A stretch of DNA of 64,000 nucleotides from JAVJUV01 sp047314965 (GCF_047314965.1 NZ_JBLBVK010000044.1:7491-71490), one strand, 5' to 3'; positions 18,839 through 27,509 are shown, counted from the stretch's first letter. Notes: generated from the letters alone by a model not told the origin. Program-made: numbers and translations.

Positions 18839-18904
18839 CTTCTTCTTTTCCGAAATACTCCGGGGGAGTACCGGACAGAGTCCGGGACGGGGGCAGAGCC
18901 CCCT
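18839..18904. repeat. intergenic repeat family, copy 2 (inverted)
   Basis: Starts with the reverse complement of the copy-1 core (18839-18865, 27 identical bases) and ends with the hairpin GGGGGC-AGA-GCCCCC (18889-18903), the same as in copy 3. It sits between the first dehydrogenase and the MDR gene inside an otherwise tight operon, and may reduce downstream transcription or mark a boundary between two transcripts. Confidence 0.85.
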
Positions 18905-18913
18905 GACCACCCC

Positions 18914-19966
18914 ATGAGCCTTCCCGCCACCATGTCCGGCGTGCTCCTGACCGGTCATGGCGGCCCGGAAAAGCTCGTCTGGTCCGACACGATCCCTGTT
19001 CCGCAACCGGGACCGGGCCAGGTGCTGGTCCGCGTGGCGGCCGCGGGTATCAACAACACAGACATCAACACCCGCATCGGCTGGTACTCCTCCGCCGTCA
19101 CCACCGCCACGGACGCGGTGAGCGAACCGGCCGAGGCGGGCGGCTGGGCCGGTGCTCTGAGTTTCCCGCGCATCCAGGGCGGCGACCTCTGCGGCCACGT
19201 GGCGGCCACCGGTCCGGGCACAACGCTGACCGAAGGCGCCCGCGTCACCTGCCAGGTCAACCTGCCGCGCCCCACGACCGAGGCTCCGACCGCCTTCATC
19301 GCGCTCGGCTCGGAAGTCGACGGGGCCTTCGCCGAATACTGCCTCTGCCAGGCGGATGACCTCTTCGACGTCACCGCCTCACCGCTCTCGGACATCGAGA
19401 TTGCCGCCATGCCCTGCGCCTGCGGCACCGCCTGGAACCTGCTTGACCGCGCAGGCGTTGAGGCCGGCCAGAAAGTCCTGGTGACCGGCGCGTCCGGTGG
19501 CGTCGGCCTCGCCGCCGTCATGCTCGCCTCCCACCTCGGTGCAGAAGTCACTGGCCAGACTGCCCCGGACAAGGCCCACGCCGTGCGCGCAGCCGGGGCT
19601 ACCGCCACGCTCGGCCGCTCGGACACGCCCCCGAAAGACAGCTTCGACGCCGTGATCGACGTGGTCGGCGGCCCCGCCTGGCCGGAACTCATACGCTCGG
19701 TGAAGCCGGGCGGCCACTACGCCGTCTCCGGCGCCATCGCGGGGCCTGTCGTCACCGCCGACCTCCGAGAGATCTATCTCCGCGACATCACGCTCTACGG
19801 CTGCACCTATCAGCCCCGAAAGGTCTTCGCCCGCCTCGTCGAGCTGATCGTTGCGGGCCTCGTCCGGCCGCTGGTGTCGAAAACCTATCCCCTCAGGGAC
19901 ATCGCCATTGCACAAGAGGATTACATGTCCAAACGCTACCCCGGAAAACTGGTGCTGATCCCATGA
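18914..19966 (+). CDS. MDR-family (zinc-type alcohol dehydrogenase-like) oxidoreductase
   Basis: A 350-residue medium-chain dehydrogenase/reductase. The N-terminal half is a GroES-like domain (GDLCGHVAATGPG) and the second half a Rossmann domain with VTGASGGVGLAAV. The catalytic and structural zinc cysteines of true alcohol dehydrogenases are not apparent, so it looks like the quinone-oxidoreductase branch, which reduces C=C or C=O bonds with NAD(P)H. A second ATG at 18932 is an alternative start; neither has a strong ribosome site. It overlaps the next gene by ATGA. Its role in demethylation is unclear. Confidence 0.85.
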   Translation: MSLPATMSGVLLTGHGGPEKLVWSDTIPVPQPGPGQVLVRVAAAGINNTDINTRIGWYSSAVTTATDAVSEPAEAGGWAGALSFPRIQGGDLCGHVAATGPGTTLTEGARVTCQVNLPRPTTEAPTAFIALGSEVDGAFAEYCLCQADDLFDVTASPLSDIEIAAMPCACGTAWNLLDRAGVEAGQKVLVTGASGGVGLAAVMLASHLGAEVTGQTAPDKAHAVRAAGATATLGRSDTPPKDSFDAVIDVVGGPAWPELIRSVKPGGHYAVSGAIAGPVVTADLREIYLRDITLYGCTYQPRKVFARLVELIVAGLVRPLVSKTYPLRDIAIAQEDYMSKRYPGKLVLIP

Positions 19967-20847
19967 CCGATATCACCCTTCTCGACGGCGGCATGGGCCA
20001 GGAACTGGTCAACCGCTCCGGCGACACGCCGACGCCCCTCTGGGGCACGCAAGTCATGGTCGACCATCCCGGGATGGTCGAATCCATCCACAGCGACTAC
20101 TTCGACGCGGGCGCAACCATCGCCACCACGAATACCTATGCGCTCCACAAGGACCGCCTTGACGGCACGCCGCTCGACGGCAGGCAGGCCGACCTTGTCG
20201 CGCAGGCGCTGGCCGAGGCCGCCGCCGCCCGGCAGGGCCGTCCGGGCACCCGTATCGCCGGATCGATCGGGCCGCTGGTCGCCAGCTACCGCCCCGAGAC
20301 GCACCCGCCCCACGCTATCGCCGTTCCGCTCTACGCCGGACTGGCCCGTCTTCTCGGCCCCGGCGTCGATCTCATCCTCGCCGAAAGCGTCGCCTCCGTC
20401 GCCCATGCCGCCGCCGCTCTCGAAGGTGCACGGACCGCGGGCAAACCCGTCTGGCTCTCGGTCACCGTCGATGACGAAGACGGCGCGCGCCTGCGCTCGC
20501 GCGAACCCCTGACAAATCTTGCGCATCTCGAGCCCGACGCCTGGCTCGCCAATTGCTCGGCCCCCGAAGCGATGGAAGCGGCGCTGGCGACACTCGCCAC
20601 CTTCGGCAAGCCCTTCGGAGCCTACGCCAATGGCTTCACGCAGATCACCAAGGACTTCCTCAAGGACAAGCCCACCGTGGATGCGCTCGAAGCACGTCCC
20701 GACATGACACCCGACCGTTACGCCGATTTCGCCATGTCCTGGGTCGCCCAGGGCGCCACCATCATCGGTGGCTGCTGCGAAACCGGCCCCGCCCATATCC
20801 GCGCCATTGCCGACCGCCTTCGGGCAGACGGCCACACCATTGTCTGA
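19963..20847 (+). CDS. homocysteine S-methyltransferase family protein (betaine-homocysteine methyltransferase-like)
   Basis: A 294-residue single-domain S-methyltransferase. It begins LLDGGMGQEL, the family signature near the substrate site, and has zinc-thiolate ligands in ANCSAPE and IIGGCCETGP (GGCC near 269-272). Members transfer a methyl group from glycine betaine, S-methylmethionine or dimethylsulfoniopropionate-type donors to homocysteine, giving methionine. Between two N-methylglycine dehydrogenases, glycine betaine is the simplest donor: its product, dimethylglycine, would feed the flanking enzymes. It overlaps the MDR gene by 4 bp and precedes the second dehydrogenase by 9 bp, so translation is probably coupled. 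Confidence 0.88.
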   Translation: MTDITLLDGGMGQELVNRSGDTPTPLWGTQVMVDHPGMVESIHSDYFDAGATIATTNTYALHKDRLDGTPLDGRQADLVAQALAEAAAARQGRPGTRIAGSIGPLVASYRPETHPPHAIAVPLYAGLARLLGPGVDLILAESVASVAHAAAALEGARTAGKPVWLSVTVDDEDGARLRSREPLTNLAHLEPDAWLANCSAPEAMEAALATLATFGKPFGAYANGFTQITKDFLKDKPTVDALEARPDMTPDRYADFAMSWVAQGATIIGGCCETGPAHIRAIADRLRADGHTIV

Positions 20848-20856
20848 GGCCCGACC

Positions 20857-23289
20857 ATGACCGTTCCCACATCTGCCCGCGCACTGATCATCGGAGGCGG
20901 CGTCGTCGGCTGCTCCATCGCCTATCACCTGGCGAAGAAAGGCTGGACCGACGTTGTCCTTCTGGAACGCAAACGACTGACATCCGGCACCACCTGGCAT
21001 GCGGCCGGCCTCATCGGCCAGTTGCGGGCCTCGTCGACCATGACGAAATTGGCCAAGTATACCGCGGACTTGTACCGCAACCTTGAAGCTGAGACGGGGA
21101 TCGCCACCGGGCTTCGCCAGTGCGGTTCGATCTCGGTCGCCCTGACGGGCGAGAGACGCGAGGAGCTCATGCGCTCCGCCTCGATGGCGCGCGCCTTCGG
21201 CGTGCCGGTCGAAGATATCTCTCCTGCCGAGGTCAAGGCACGCTACCCGCTGCTGGAAACCTCTGACGTCACCCACGGCGTCTATCTCCCGACAGACGGT
21301 CAGGGCGATCCGGCCAATATCGCACTCGCGCTCGCCAAGGGCGCTCGGCAGAACGGTGCGCTCACACTCGAGGGAGTCAAAGTCACCGCCATCCACCGCG
21401 ACGGGGAAAAGGCGACCCGTGTCGACTGGACGGACGAGGCGGGAAACAGCGGTTCCACTACCTGCGAGCATCTTGTCATCGCCGCGGGAATGTGGTCGCG
21501 CGAGGTGGGCAAGATGGCGGGTGTCAACATCCCGCTTCAGGCCTGCGAGCACTTCTATATCGTTACCGAACCCATTGAGGGATATCGGGATATGCCGGTT
21601 CTTCGCGTTCCCGATGAATGCGCCTACTACAAGGAGGACGCGGGCAAGCTCCTTCTCGGCGCGTTCGAACCGGTCGCCAAGCCCTGGGGTATGAACGGAA
21701 TTCCCGACAGCTTCGAATTCGACCAGCTGCCCGAGGACGTGGACCACTTCGAGCCGATCCTCGAAGCGGCCATCAACCGCATGCCGATCCTGGCCGAAAC
21801 CGGCATCCATACCTTCTTCAACGGCCCAGAAAGCTTCACCCCCGACGACGCCTACCACCTCGGCCTCGCTCCGGGCGCCGAGAACATCTGGGTCGCCGCC
21901 GGGTTCAACTCCATCGGCATCCAGTCCGCGGGCGGCGCGGGCATGGCGCTGAGCGAGTGGATGACGAACGGCGTAAAGCCGTTCGACGTCGGTTCGGTGG
22001 ATATCGCCCGCATGCAGCCGTTCCAGAACAACGCCCGCTATCTCTATGAAAGATCAAAGGAAACCCTGGGCCTTCTCTATGCCGACCATTTCCCGTACCG
22101 GCAAAAGGCCACCGCGCGGGGGGTTCGCCGCACGCCGTTCCATGCGCAGCTTCTTGAGCTTGGCGCGGTGATGGGTGAAATCGCGGGCTGGGAAAGGGCC
22201 AACTGGTACGTCGCGCCTGGGCAGGAACCGGATTACGTCTATTCCTGGGGCCGGCAGAACTGGTTTCCCAACGCCGCGCGCGAGCACCTTGCGATCCGCG
22301 AGACTCTCGGCGTCTACGATATGTCGTCCTTTGGAAAGATCCGGGTCGAAGGGCCGGATTCCGAGGCGCTTCTGAACCATGTCTGCGGCAACGACATGTC
22401 GGTCCCGGTGGGTCGCATCGTTTATACCCAATTTTTGAATGAAAACGGTGGTATAGAGGCAGATGTTACCGTGACGCGCCTGTCCGAGACCGCCTATTTG
22501 GTTGTGACACCGGCCGCCACGCGGCTGGCCGATCAGACCCGGCTTCAGCGCCACGCGGGCGACCTGCGCGTCACGGTCACCGACGTGACCGCGGCAGAAG
22601 GCGTTTTGGCGGTCATGGGCCCAAAGGCGCGTGACCTGATGCGTTGCATCAGCCCTGACGATTTTTCAAACGAAACCCACCCCTTCGGCACGGCCCGCGA
22701 CATCGAAGTGGGCTTCGGATTGGTCCGTGCCCATCGCGTGTCCTACGTGGGCGAACTTGGCTGGGAACTCTACATTTCCGCCGACATGTGCGGCCATGTC
22801 TTCGAGGTCATTCAGGAGGAATGCGCGATCTTCGGGCCGGCGCTAGTGGGCATGCACGCCATGGACAGCCTGCGCATCGAAAAGGGTTTCCGGCATTTCG
22901 GCCATGACATAACGCCCGAGGATCATGTCATCGACGCAGGGCTGGGCTTTGCGGTCAAGACCTCCAAGCCTCGCTTCATCGGCCGGGATGCGGTTCTCAG
23001 GCGCAAGGACGAGGGGCCGAGTCTGCGCATGGTGCAGTTCCTGCTGAACGACTCCGAGCCGCTTCTTTACCATAACGAGCCGATCCTGAAGGACGGTGAA
23101 TTCGTGGGCTACACGTCGTCCGGGGCCTATGGCCACGCGCTGGGCGGTGCGGTCGGTATGGGCTATGTGCCCGCCGCGATGGCCGCGGACGATCACGGCT
23201 GGGAAATCGAGGTTGCGGGAACACGCGTTTCCGCCAAAGCCTCGTTGAAGCCGATGTACGACCCGGGCCACGAGCGGATGCGGGCCTGA
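20857..23289 (+). CDS. FAD-dependent dehydrogenase with GcvT domain, paralogue 2
   Basis: An 810-residue paralogue of the enzyme at 16.4-18.8 kb with the same layout: ALIIGGGVVGCSIAYHL nucleotide-binding fold, TTWHAAG (46-52) with covalent-FAD histidine H48, then FAO_M and GcvT domains from ~residue 420 (GVYDMSSFGKIRVEGP; GELGWELYI). Two such enzymes in one operon could take dimethylglycine to sarcosine and sarcosine to glycine, delivering one-carbon units to tetrahydrofolate. It is the last gene of the operon; the gene-free, repeat-bearing stretch follows. Confidence 0.9.
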   Translation: MTVPTSARALIIGGGVVGCSIAYHLAKKGWTDVVLLERKRLTSGTTWHAAGLIGQLRASSTMTKLAKYTADLYRNLEAETGIATGLRQCGSISVALTGERREELMRSASMARAFGVPVEDISPAEVKARYPLLETSDVTHGVYLPTDGQGDPANIALALAKGARQNGALTLEGVKVTAIHRDGEKATRVDWTDEAGNSGSTTCEHLVIAAGMWSREVGKMAGVNIPLQACEHFYIVTEPIEGYRDMPVLRVPDECAYYKEDAGKLLLGAFEPVAKPWGMNGIPDSFEFDQLPEDVDHFEPILEAAINRMPILAETGIHTFFNGPESFTPDDAYHLGLAPGAENIWVAAGFNSIGIQSAGGAGMALSEWMTNGVKPFDVGSVDIARMQPFQNNARYLYERSKETLGLLYADHFPYRQKATARGVRRTPFHAQLLELGAVMGEIAGWERANWYVAPGQEPDYVYSWGRQNWFPNAAREHLAIRETLGVYDMSSFGKIRVEGPDSEALLNHVCGNDMSVPVGRIVYTQFLNENGGIEADVTVTRLSETAYLVVTPAATRLADQTRLQRHAGDLRVTVTDVTAAEGVLAVMGPKARDLMRCISPDDFSNETHPFGTARDIEVGFGLVRAHRVSYVGELGWELYISADMCGHVFEVIQEECAIFGPALVGMHAMDSLRIEKGFRHFGHDITPEDHVIDAGLGFAVKTSKPRFIGRDAVLRRKDEGPSLRMVQFLLNDSEPLLYHNEPILKDGEFVGYTSSGAYGHALGGAVGMGYVPAAMAADDHGWEIEVAGTRVSAKASLKPMYDPGHERMRA

Positions 23290-23710
23290 GGCCGGGAAGG
23301 GCGGAGCCGGAAAGGGACTTCTCAGGCGCTGCGGCATCCGACCCGCCGCCGACGGCGTGCCGCCGGCAACCGAAGACGCGCCGATCTGGCTTCGGGATGG
23401 CAGAAAGGGCAGATCTGAGGGGGGTGAGCGGCTTCCGGCGTGTTCGAGTTCGCGTGCATCGATCGCATGTCCGGTTTCCAGGCGCCTGCCGATGGCCCTC
23501 GGACTGCATCGCCAATCCTTGGTTTGTGTGGGACTTTCGTGTCCGCCTCGCCGGAAAGGGAGCCTGTCAGAACGGCCCGGAGGTGCTGGGTCCGGTCTGT
23601 GAAACCTTGGGCTATCTCGAACCCGCAAGCGTTGCGCGGGTTGCCGGCGATTTGCCGATCTTGCAAGGGTTTTTCGGTCTTGCCACGATGCGTCGATCCC
23701 AAGAGGTTTG

Positions 23711-23733
23711 TCCCGGTCCCGGTCCCGGTCCCG
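23711..23733. repeat. hexamer tandem repeat (TCCCGG)
   Basis: Nearly four consecutive TCCCGG units (23711-23733), immediately ahead of the 20-bp-periodic array. Probably a slippage-prone simple repeat; useful as a strain marker. Confidence 0.85.
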
Positions 23734-23740
23734 AAAATTA

Positions 23741-23860
23741 AATCCAGTCCCGATCTCGTTAATCCAGCTCCGATCTCGTGAACCCGGTCCTGATTTCTTC
23801 AGGATAGTCCTGATCCCGTGAACCCAGTCCTGATTTCTTCAGGATAGTCGTGATCCCGTT
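23741..23860. repeat. six-unit 20-bp-periodic tandem repeat
   Basis: Six consecutive 20-bp units share a core close to GTCCTGAT at the same position. Units 3-4 (23781-23820) and 5-6 (23821-23860) form a 40-bp repeat with 37 of 40 positions identical; units 1 and 2 begin AATCCAG and end GATCTCGTT or GATCTCGTG. Units 3 and 5 include a small hairpin, CCTGA-TTTCT-TCAGG. There are no unique spacers, so it is not a CRISPR array. Possible roles are a protein-binding array, an iteron-like element or a neutral repeat. Confidence 0.85.
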
Positions 23861-24121
23861 GCCATTTACCGAATCTTAGGCTGAGGCGGAGAATGATCGG
23901 GGTGGGAGGTCGGGGGAAAAACCCTTTCTTAACCTTTGGAGGCCAACCTCAAGATGCTGGGGTTGAAGAGTCCCTTAACGCATCGGATGCCATACGCTTT
24001 GCCGACCTCGCGCCGACGCTTTGCATACACATGTGTGGGCGTCGAAAATCAATTCGAAACAGGTGTTTACGGTAGGCTCCCGGCGGGCAAGAGCGCGAAA
24101 TCCGCCTGATGTCCCCGGGAA

Positions 24122-24844
24122 TTAACCTTCCCTTAACGCTTCCAGCGCCTCGGCGAGATCGATTGCGCCGTCATAAAGCGCGCGGCCTGAAATCGCCCCT
24201 GAAATCACGCCGGTGTCTCGCAGTCGGATCAGGTCGGCCATCGACGAGACACCACCCGACGCGATGACCGGCACGCTCACCGCCCGAGCCAGCGCCTCGG
24301 TCGCCGCCACGTTCGGCCCGCCCATCGCACCGTCCCGGTCGATATCGGTGTAGATGATCGCGGCAATTCCGGCGTCCTCGAACGCCTTCGCAAGGTCGAC
24401 GACCTGCATGTCGGTCTCTTCCGCCCAGCCCCGTGTCGCCACGCGCCCGTTCCGCGCGTCCAGTCCCACCGCCACCTTGCCCGGAAAGGCCTTCGCCGCT
24501 TCCCGCACAAGCTCAGGGTTCTCGACCGCGACGGTTCCCAGGATCACCCGGCTCAGGCCCTTGTCCAGCCATCCTTCGATCGTGCCCATGTCCCGAATCC
24601 CGCCGCCCAGCTGCGCAGGAACGCTCAGTGCGCCCAGGATCGCCTCGACAGCACCGGCATTCACGGGCCGGCCCGCGAAAGCGCCGTTCAGATCGACAAG
24701 ATGCACCCATTCGGCACCGGCGTCCTCGAACGCCTTCGCTTGCGCTGCCGGGTCGTCGTTGAACACCGTGGCTTGCCCCATTTCACCCTTTACAAGGCGC
24801 ACGCATTGCCCGTCTTTCAGGTCGATCGCTGGATAGAGGATCAT
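24122..24844 (-). CDS. hisA: phosphoribosylformimino-5-aminoimidazole carboxamide ribotide isomerase
   Basis: A 240-residue (beta/alpha)8 barrel beginning MILYPAIDLKDG, with the catalytic aspartates expected in AID and in GLDARNG and the phosphate-binding GGVSS near the end. It performs the Amadori rearrangement that feeds imidazole-glycerol-phosphate synthase (HisH-HisF). hisF is not present next to it; hisH is 1.2 kb upstream on the same strand. The last codons overlap TTAACCTTCCCTTAA. Confidence 0.97.
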   Translation of the reverse strand: MILYPAIDLKDGQCVRLVKGEMGQATVFNDDPAAQAKAFEDAGAEWVHLVDLNGAFAGRPVNAGAVEAILGALSVPAQLGGGIRDMGTIEGWLDKGLSRVILGTVAVENPELVREAAKAFPGKVAVGLDARNGRVATRGWAEETDMQVVDLAKAFEDAGIAAIIYTDIDRDGAMGGPNVAATEALARAVSVPVIASGGVSSMADLIRLRDTGVISGAISGRALYDGAIDLAEALEALREG

Positions 24845-25020
24845 GACCGTTCTCCTTTTCGAACAGCGCTCTCATGCCCCCGGAGGCCCCGAGGTACAAG
24901 CCCCCGTTTCCCGCTCATGGCGGATGAAACGGCATTTGCTGGCTGGTTCCGACCCAACGTCACGCTTGCCTGACGCAAGGGCAATCCGGGTATCCGGTGC
25001 CGACTTTCAGGGAGGACAGC

Positions 25021-25413
25021 ATGATCCGCATGTTCAGGGCCGCGATGTTCGCAGGTCTCATTGCAACCCCGGCCTTCGCCGCCGACCCGGTCACGGGAAC
25101 CTTCAAGACCCAGCCGGGCGACGAGGGGAGTTTCGCCCATGTCGAGATCTACGAATGTGACGCGAATATCTGCGGAGTGATCCGCAAGACCTTCGATGCC
25201 TCCGGGACGGAAACCGCCTCCGAACATCTCGGCAAACGCATGATCTGGGACATGATCGCCAAAGGTGACGGCACGTACTCGGGCGGACGCATCTGGGCGC
25301 CCGACCGCGACAAGGTCTACAAGTCGAAAATGCAACTCTCCGGCGATACGCTCAGTGTCTCCGGTTGCGTCGCGGTCATCTGCCGATCGCAGACCTGGAA
25401 CCGGGTCAAATAG
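25021..25413 (+). CDS. exported DUF2147 family protein
   Basis: A 130-residue periplasmic protein with a signal peptide (~1-20, ending AFAA) and the DUF2147 pattern: GTFKTQPGDEG near the start and GRIWAPDRDKVYKSKMQLSG followed by GCVAVICRSQTW at the end. The function of the family is unknown. The start is set by GGGAGG five bases upstream. It is transcribed opposite to the his genes and overlaps the 3' end of the next gene by 8 bp. Confidence 0.88.
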   Translation: MIRMFRAAMFAGLIATPAFAADPVTGTFKTQPGDEGSFAHVEIYECDANICGVIRKTFDASGTETASEHLGKRMIWDMIAKGDGTYSGGRIWAPDRDKVYKSKMQLSGDTLSVSGCVAVICRSQTWNRVK

Positions 25414-26077
25414 GGATCAGATCGGCATAGGCGAAACCGTCGCGGATGACGGTTTCGCCCGTCTCGACTTCGATCTTCTCCCGGAAGGCCGGACCATCCA
25501 GAACGCAGGTATGAAACTCCCCGTTCTCGCCGCAGGGATCGACGGATTCGGGCAGATCAGCGAGGAAAGACGCATCCCACGGCCGACCTGCGAAGGACGC
25601 ATCCAGCTTCGAGAGGTCCACCGTCGCCACGCGGGCCTCGACACCGGCCTCCATCATCTCCCGAGCCAGTCGGTCCGTGGGTTCCTTCCACAGCGGATAG
25701 GCCGTCTCCATCCCGACGCTGGCAAGCCGGGTGTCGCGATAGTTCCGGATATCCTCCAGGAACAGATCCCCGAACACCATATGCTTGATTCCCTCGGCCT
25801 TCAGCGCTTCGGTCGCCTCCGCCATGAGCCGTTCGTAATCTTCGTTGGAACAAGGCCAGGGCAGGGGCACTTCCACAAGTGGCAACCCCACTGCATCCGC
25901 TTGTCGCCGCAGGATCTCCACCCGTACCCCATGCATCGCCACGCGCCGGAATTCGGCGTTCACCGTCGTCAGCAACCGCGTGACCTCGATCTCTTCTGCC
26001 TGACGCGCCCGATAGAGCGCAAACGCGCAATCCTTGCCCGAGGACCAGGACAGGCAGGCCGGTGTCACGGATGCCAT
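25406..26077 (-). CDS. DUF71/ATP_bind_4 family ATP-binding protein (diphthine-ammonia ligase-like)
   Basis: A 223-residue PP-loop-type protein with SWSSGKDCAFALY near the N-terminus, the ATP-pyrophosphate-binding signature of the DUF71 family, and GDLFLEDIRNYRD and GENGEFHT further on, the two other blocks of this family. Eukaryotic relatives amidate diphthine on EF2; the bacterial role is not known. Its start overlaps the hisH stop by 13 bp, which implies translational coupling to histidine biosynthesis genes. Confidence 0.85.
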   Translation of the reverse strand: MASVTPACLSWSSGKDCAFALYRARQAEEIEVTRLLTTVNAEFRRVAMHGVRVEILRRQADAVGLPLVEVPLPWPCSNEDYERLMAEATEALKAEGIKHMVFGDLFLEDIRNYRDTRLASVGMETAYPLWKEPTDRLAREMMEAGVEARVATVDLSKLDASFAGRPWDASFLADLPESVDPCGENGEFHTCVLDGPAFREKIEVETGETVIRDGFAYADLIPI

Positions 26078-26703
26078 TTCAGCCAGTTGGCGATCAGCTT
26101 CAAACCCGTCGCCTGGCTCTTTTCGGGATGGAACTGGGTGCCAACCATCGTATCTCGTCCGACGATGGCAGTAACGGGTCCGCCATAATCGCAATGCGCG
26201 ATCAACTGAGACGGATCGTCGACAACCATCTGATAGGAGTGCACGAAATAGGCATGCTCCCCGGTGGCGATCCCATTCAGAACGGGATGCGGCCGGTCGA
26301 TGACAAGGTCGTTCCAGCCCATGTGGGGCACCTTCATCGACGGGTCCGAGGGCGCGATCCGGCGCACCTCGCCATCGATCCATCCCAGTCCCTCGACGGT
26401 CTCGTATTCATGGCCGAGACGCGCCATCAACTGCATCCCGACACAGATCCCCAGGAACGGCCGTCCCTTGACCTCCACGGCCTCGCAAAGCGCCTCGAAC
26501 ACGGCCTTCTCGCCCTTCAGTTCCGCCATGCAGGCCGGAAACGCCCCGTCGCCTGGCAGAACGATCCGGTCCGCCCGGGCGACGTCCTCGGCCCGGTCCG
26601 AGACCAGCACCTCGCCGGCGCCCGTCTCGGCAGCCATGCGCTGAAAGGCCTTTTCCGCCGAATGCAGGTTGCCGGCCGCATAGTCGATCAGAACTGTCAG
26701 CAT
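26065..26703 (-). CDS. hisH: imidazole glycerol phosphate synthase, glutamine amidotransferase subunit
   Basis: A 212-residue class I glutamine amidotransferase: LIDYAAGN start, LPGDGAFP oxyanion strand, GICVGMQL with nucleophilic cysteine near residue 84, and a C-terminal FHPEKS His-Glu pair. It supplies ammonia to HisF, which is not encoded in this window. Bases 26362-26450 of this gene recur exactly at the right end of the window (63912-64000). Confidence 0.97.
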   Translation of the reverse strand: MLTVLIDYAAGNLHSAEKAFQRMAAETGAGEVLVSDRAEDVARADRIVLPGDGAFPACMAELKGEKAVFEALCEAVEVKGRPFLGICVGMQLMARLGHEYETVEGLGWIDGEVRRIAPSDPSMKVPHMGWNDLVIDRPHPVLNGIATGEHAYFVHSYQMVVDDPSQLIAHCDYGGPVTAIVGRDTMVGTQFHPEKSQATGLKLIANWLKWHP

Positions 26704-26733
26704 TTTCTTCCTGGCTCAAAAACGGCGGGGAGC

Positions 26734-26754
26734 GCGAGGGGCAGCGCCCCTCGC
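26734..26754 (-). other. strong hairpin between hisB and hisH
   Basis: GCGAGGGGC (26734-26742) and GCCCCTCGC (26746-26754) form a perfect 9-bp stem with a 3-nt loop in the 64-bp gap between hisB and hisH. No T run follows on the minus strand, so it is more likely an mRNA-stabilising or processing element than a terminator. Confidence 0.65.
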
Positions 26755-26767
26755 ACCCGCCGATACC

Positions 26768-27355
26768 TCAAAGCGCGCCCTTGGTCGAGGGAATGGCGTC
26801 GGCCTTCCGCGGATCCGTCTCGACCGCCTCCCGCAAGGCGCGCGCGACGGCCTTGAACCCCGCTTCCGCGATGTGGTGGCTGTTGATTCCGTGCAGCGTG
26901 TCCACATGCAGCGTGATCCCGCCGTGGGTCGAGAACGCCTGGAAGAACTCGCGCACCAGTTCGGTGTCGAACGTTCCGATCTTGGCCGTCGGCATGTCCA
27001 CGTTCCAGACAAGGAAAGGCCGGCCCGAGAGATCCAGAGCCGCGCGCACCAGCGCATCGTCCATCGGCAGAAGGCACGCGCCATAGCGCCGGATGCCCCT
27101 CTTGTCGCCCAGGGCCTGGCTCAGAGCCTGTCCCAGCGCGATGCCGGTGTCCTCGACGGTGTGGTGATCGTCGATATGCAGATCACCCTTGGCCCGAACG
27201 GTCATGTCGATCAGCGAATGTCGCGCAAGCTGATCCAGCATGTGGTCGAAGAACCCCACACCGGTCTGGTTGTCATACCTGCCCGTCCCGTCGAGATCGA
27301 TCTCGACGGTGATGTCGGTTTCCGCGGTCGTCCGCGTGATCCTGGCCTGCCGCAT
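26768..27355 (-). CDS. hisB: imidazoleglycerol-phosphate dehydratase
   Basis: A 195-residue single-function HisB. Both metal-binding repeats are visible: DHHTVEDTGIALGQAL in the first half and HHIAEAGFKAVARAL near the end. It dehydrates imidazoleglycerol phosphate in histidine synthesis. The start at 27355 is chosen because GAGGAG lies eight to nine bases upstream and the protein then begins as in relatives; an upstream ATG would add 24 atypical residues. It is first in the hisB-hisH-DUF71 gene run. Confidence 0.96.
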   Translation of the reverse strand: MRQARITRTTAETDITVEIDLDGTGRYDNQTGVGFFDHMLDQLARHSLIDMTVRAKGDLHIDDHHTVEDTGIALGQALSQALGDKRGIRRYGACLLPMDDALVRAALDLSGRPFLVWNVDMPTAKIGTFDTELVREFFQAFSTHGGITLHVDTLHGINSHHIAEAGFKAVARALREAVETDPRKADAIPSTKGAL

Positions 27356-27509
27356 GGGCCGATCTCCTCGTGTTGCAAGGGGCTTATAGGCAGGGGCAGG
27401 GTGCGCGGAAAGAGGACATTTCACCACGACGCTGCGTTGTTGTGCGTCTGCAATCTGGTGCGCGCGCGACGGGTTACCTATCTATGGGACCGGAACAAGA
27501 GGGTGTGCG

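Larger units (their letters stand above)
23290..24121. other. 832-bp gene-free region with tandem repeats
   Basis: No open frame here has recognisable coding character. It holds a (TCCCGG) run, a 20-bp-periodic repeat array and three TTAAC motifs. It sits directly downstream of hisA on hisA's strand, where hisF is often found in related bacteria, so a gene may have been lost or moved here. Confidence 0.6.

Noticed and set aside
16345..18933. An 862-codon minus-strand frame opposite the first FAD-GcvT gene
   Set aside because: Shadow of a strongly coding gene with high third-position GC; no motifs.
19936..21858. A 640-codon minus-strand frame opposite the methyltransferase and second dehydrogenase
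   Set aside because: Shadow frame; spans two real genes on the other strand.
23741..23860. CRISPR array
   Set aside because: Units are contiguous without unique spacers and no cas genes are present.
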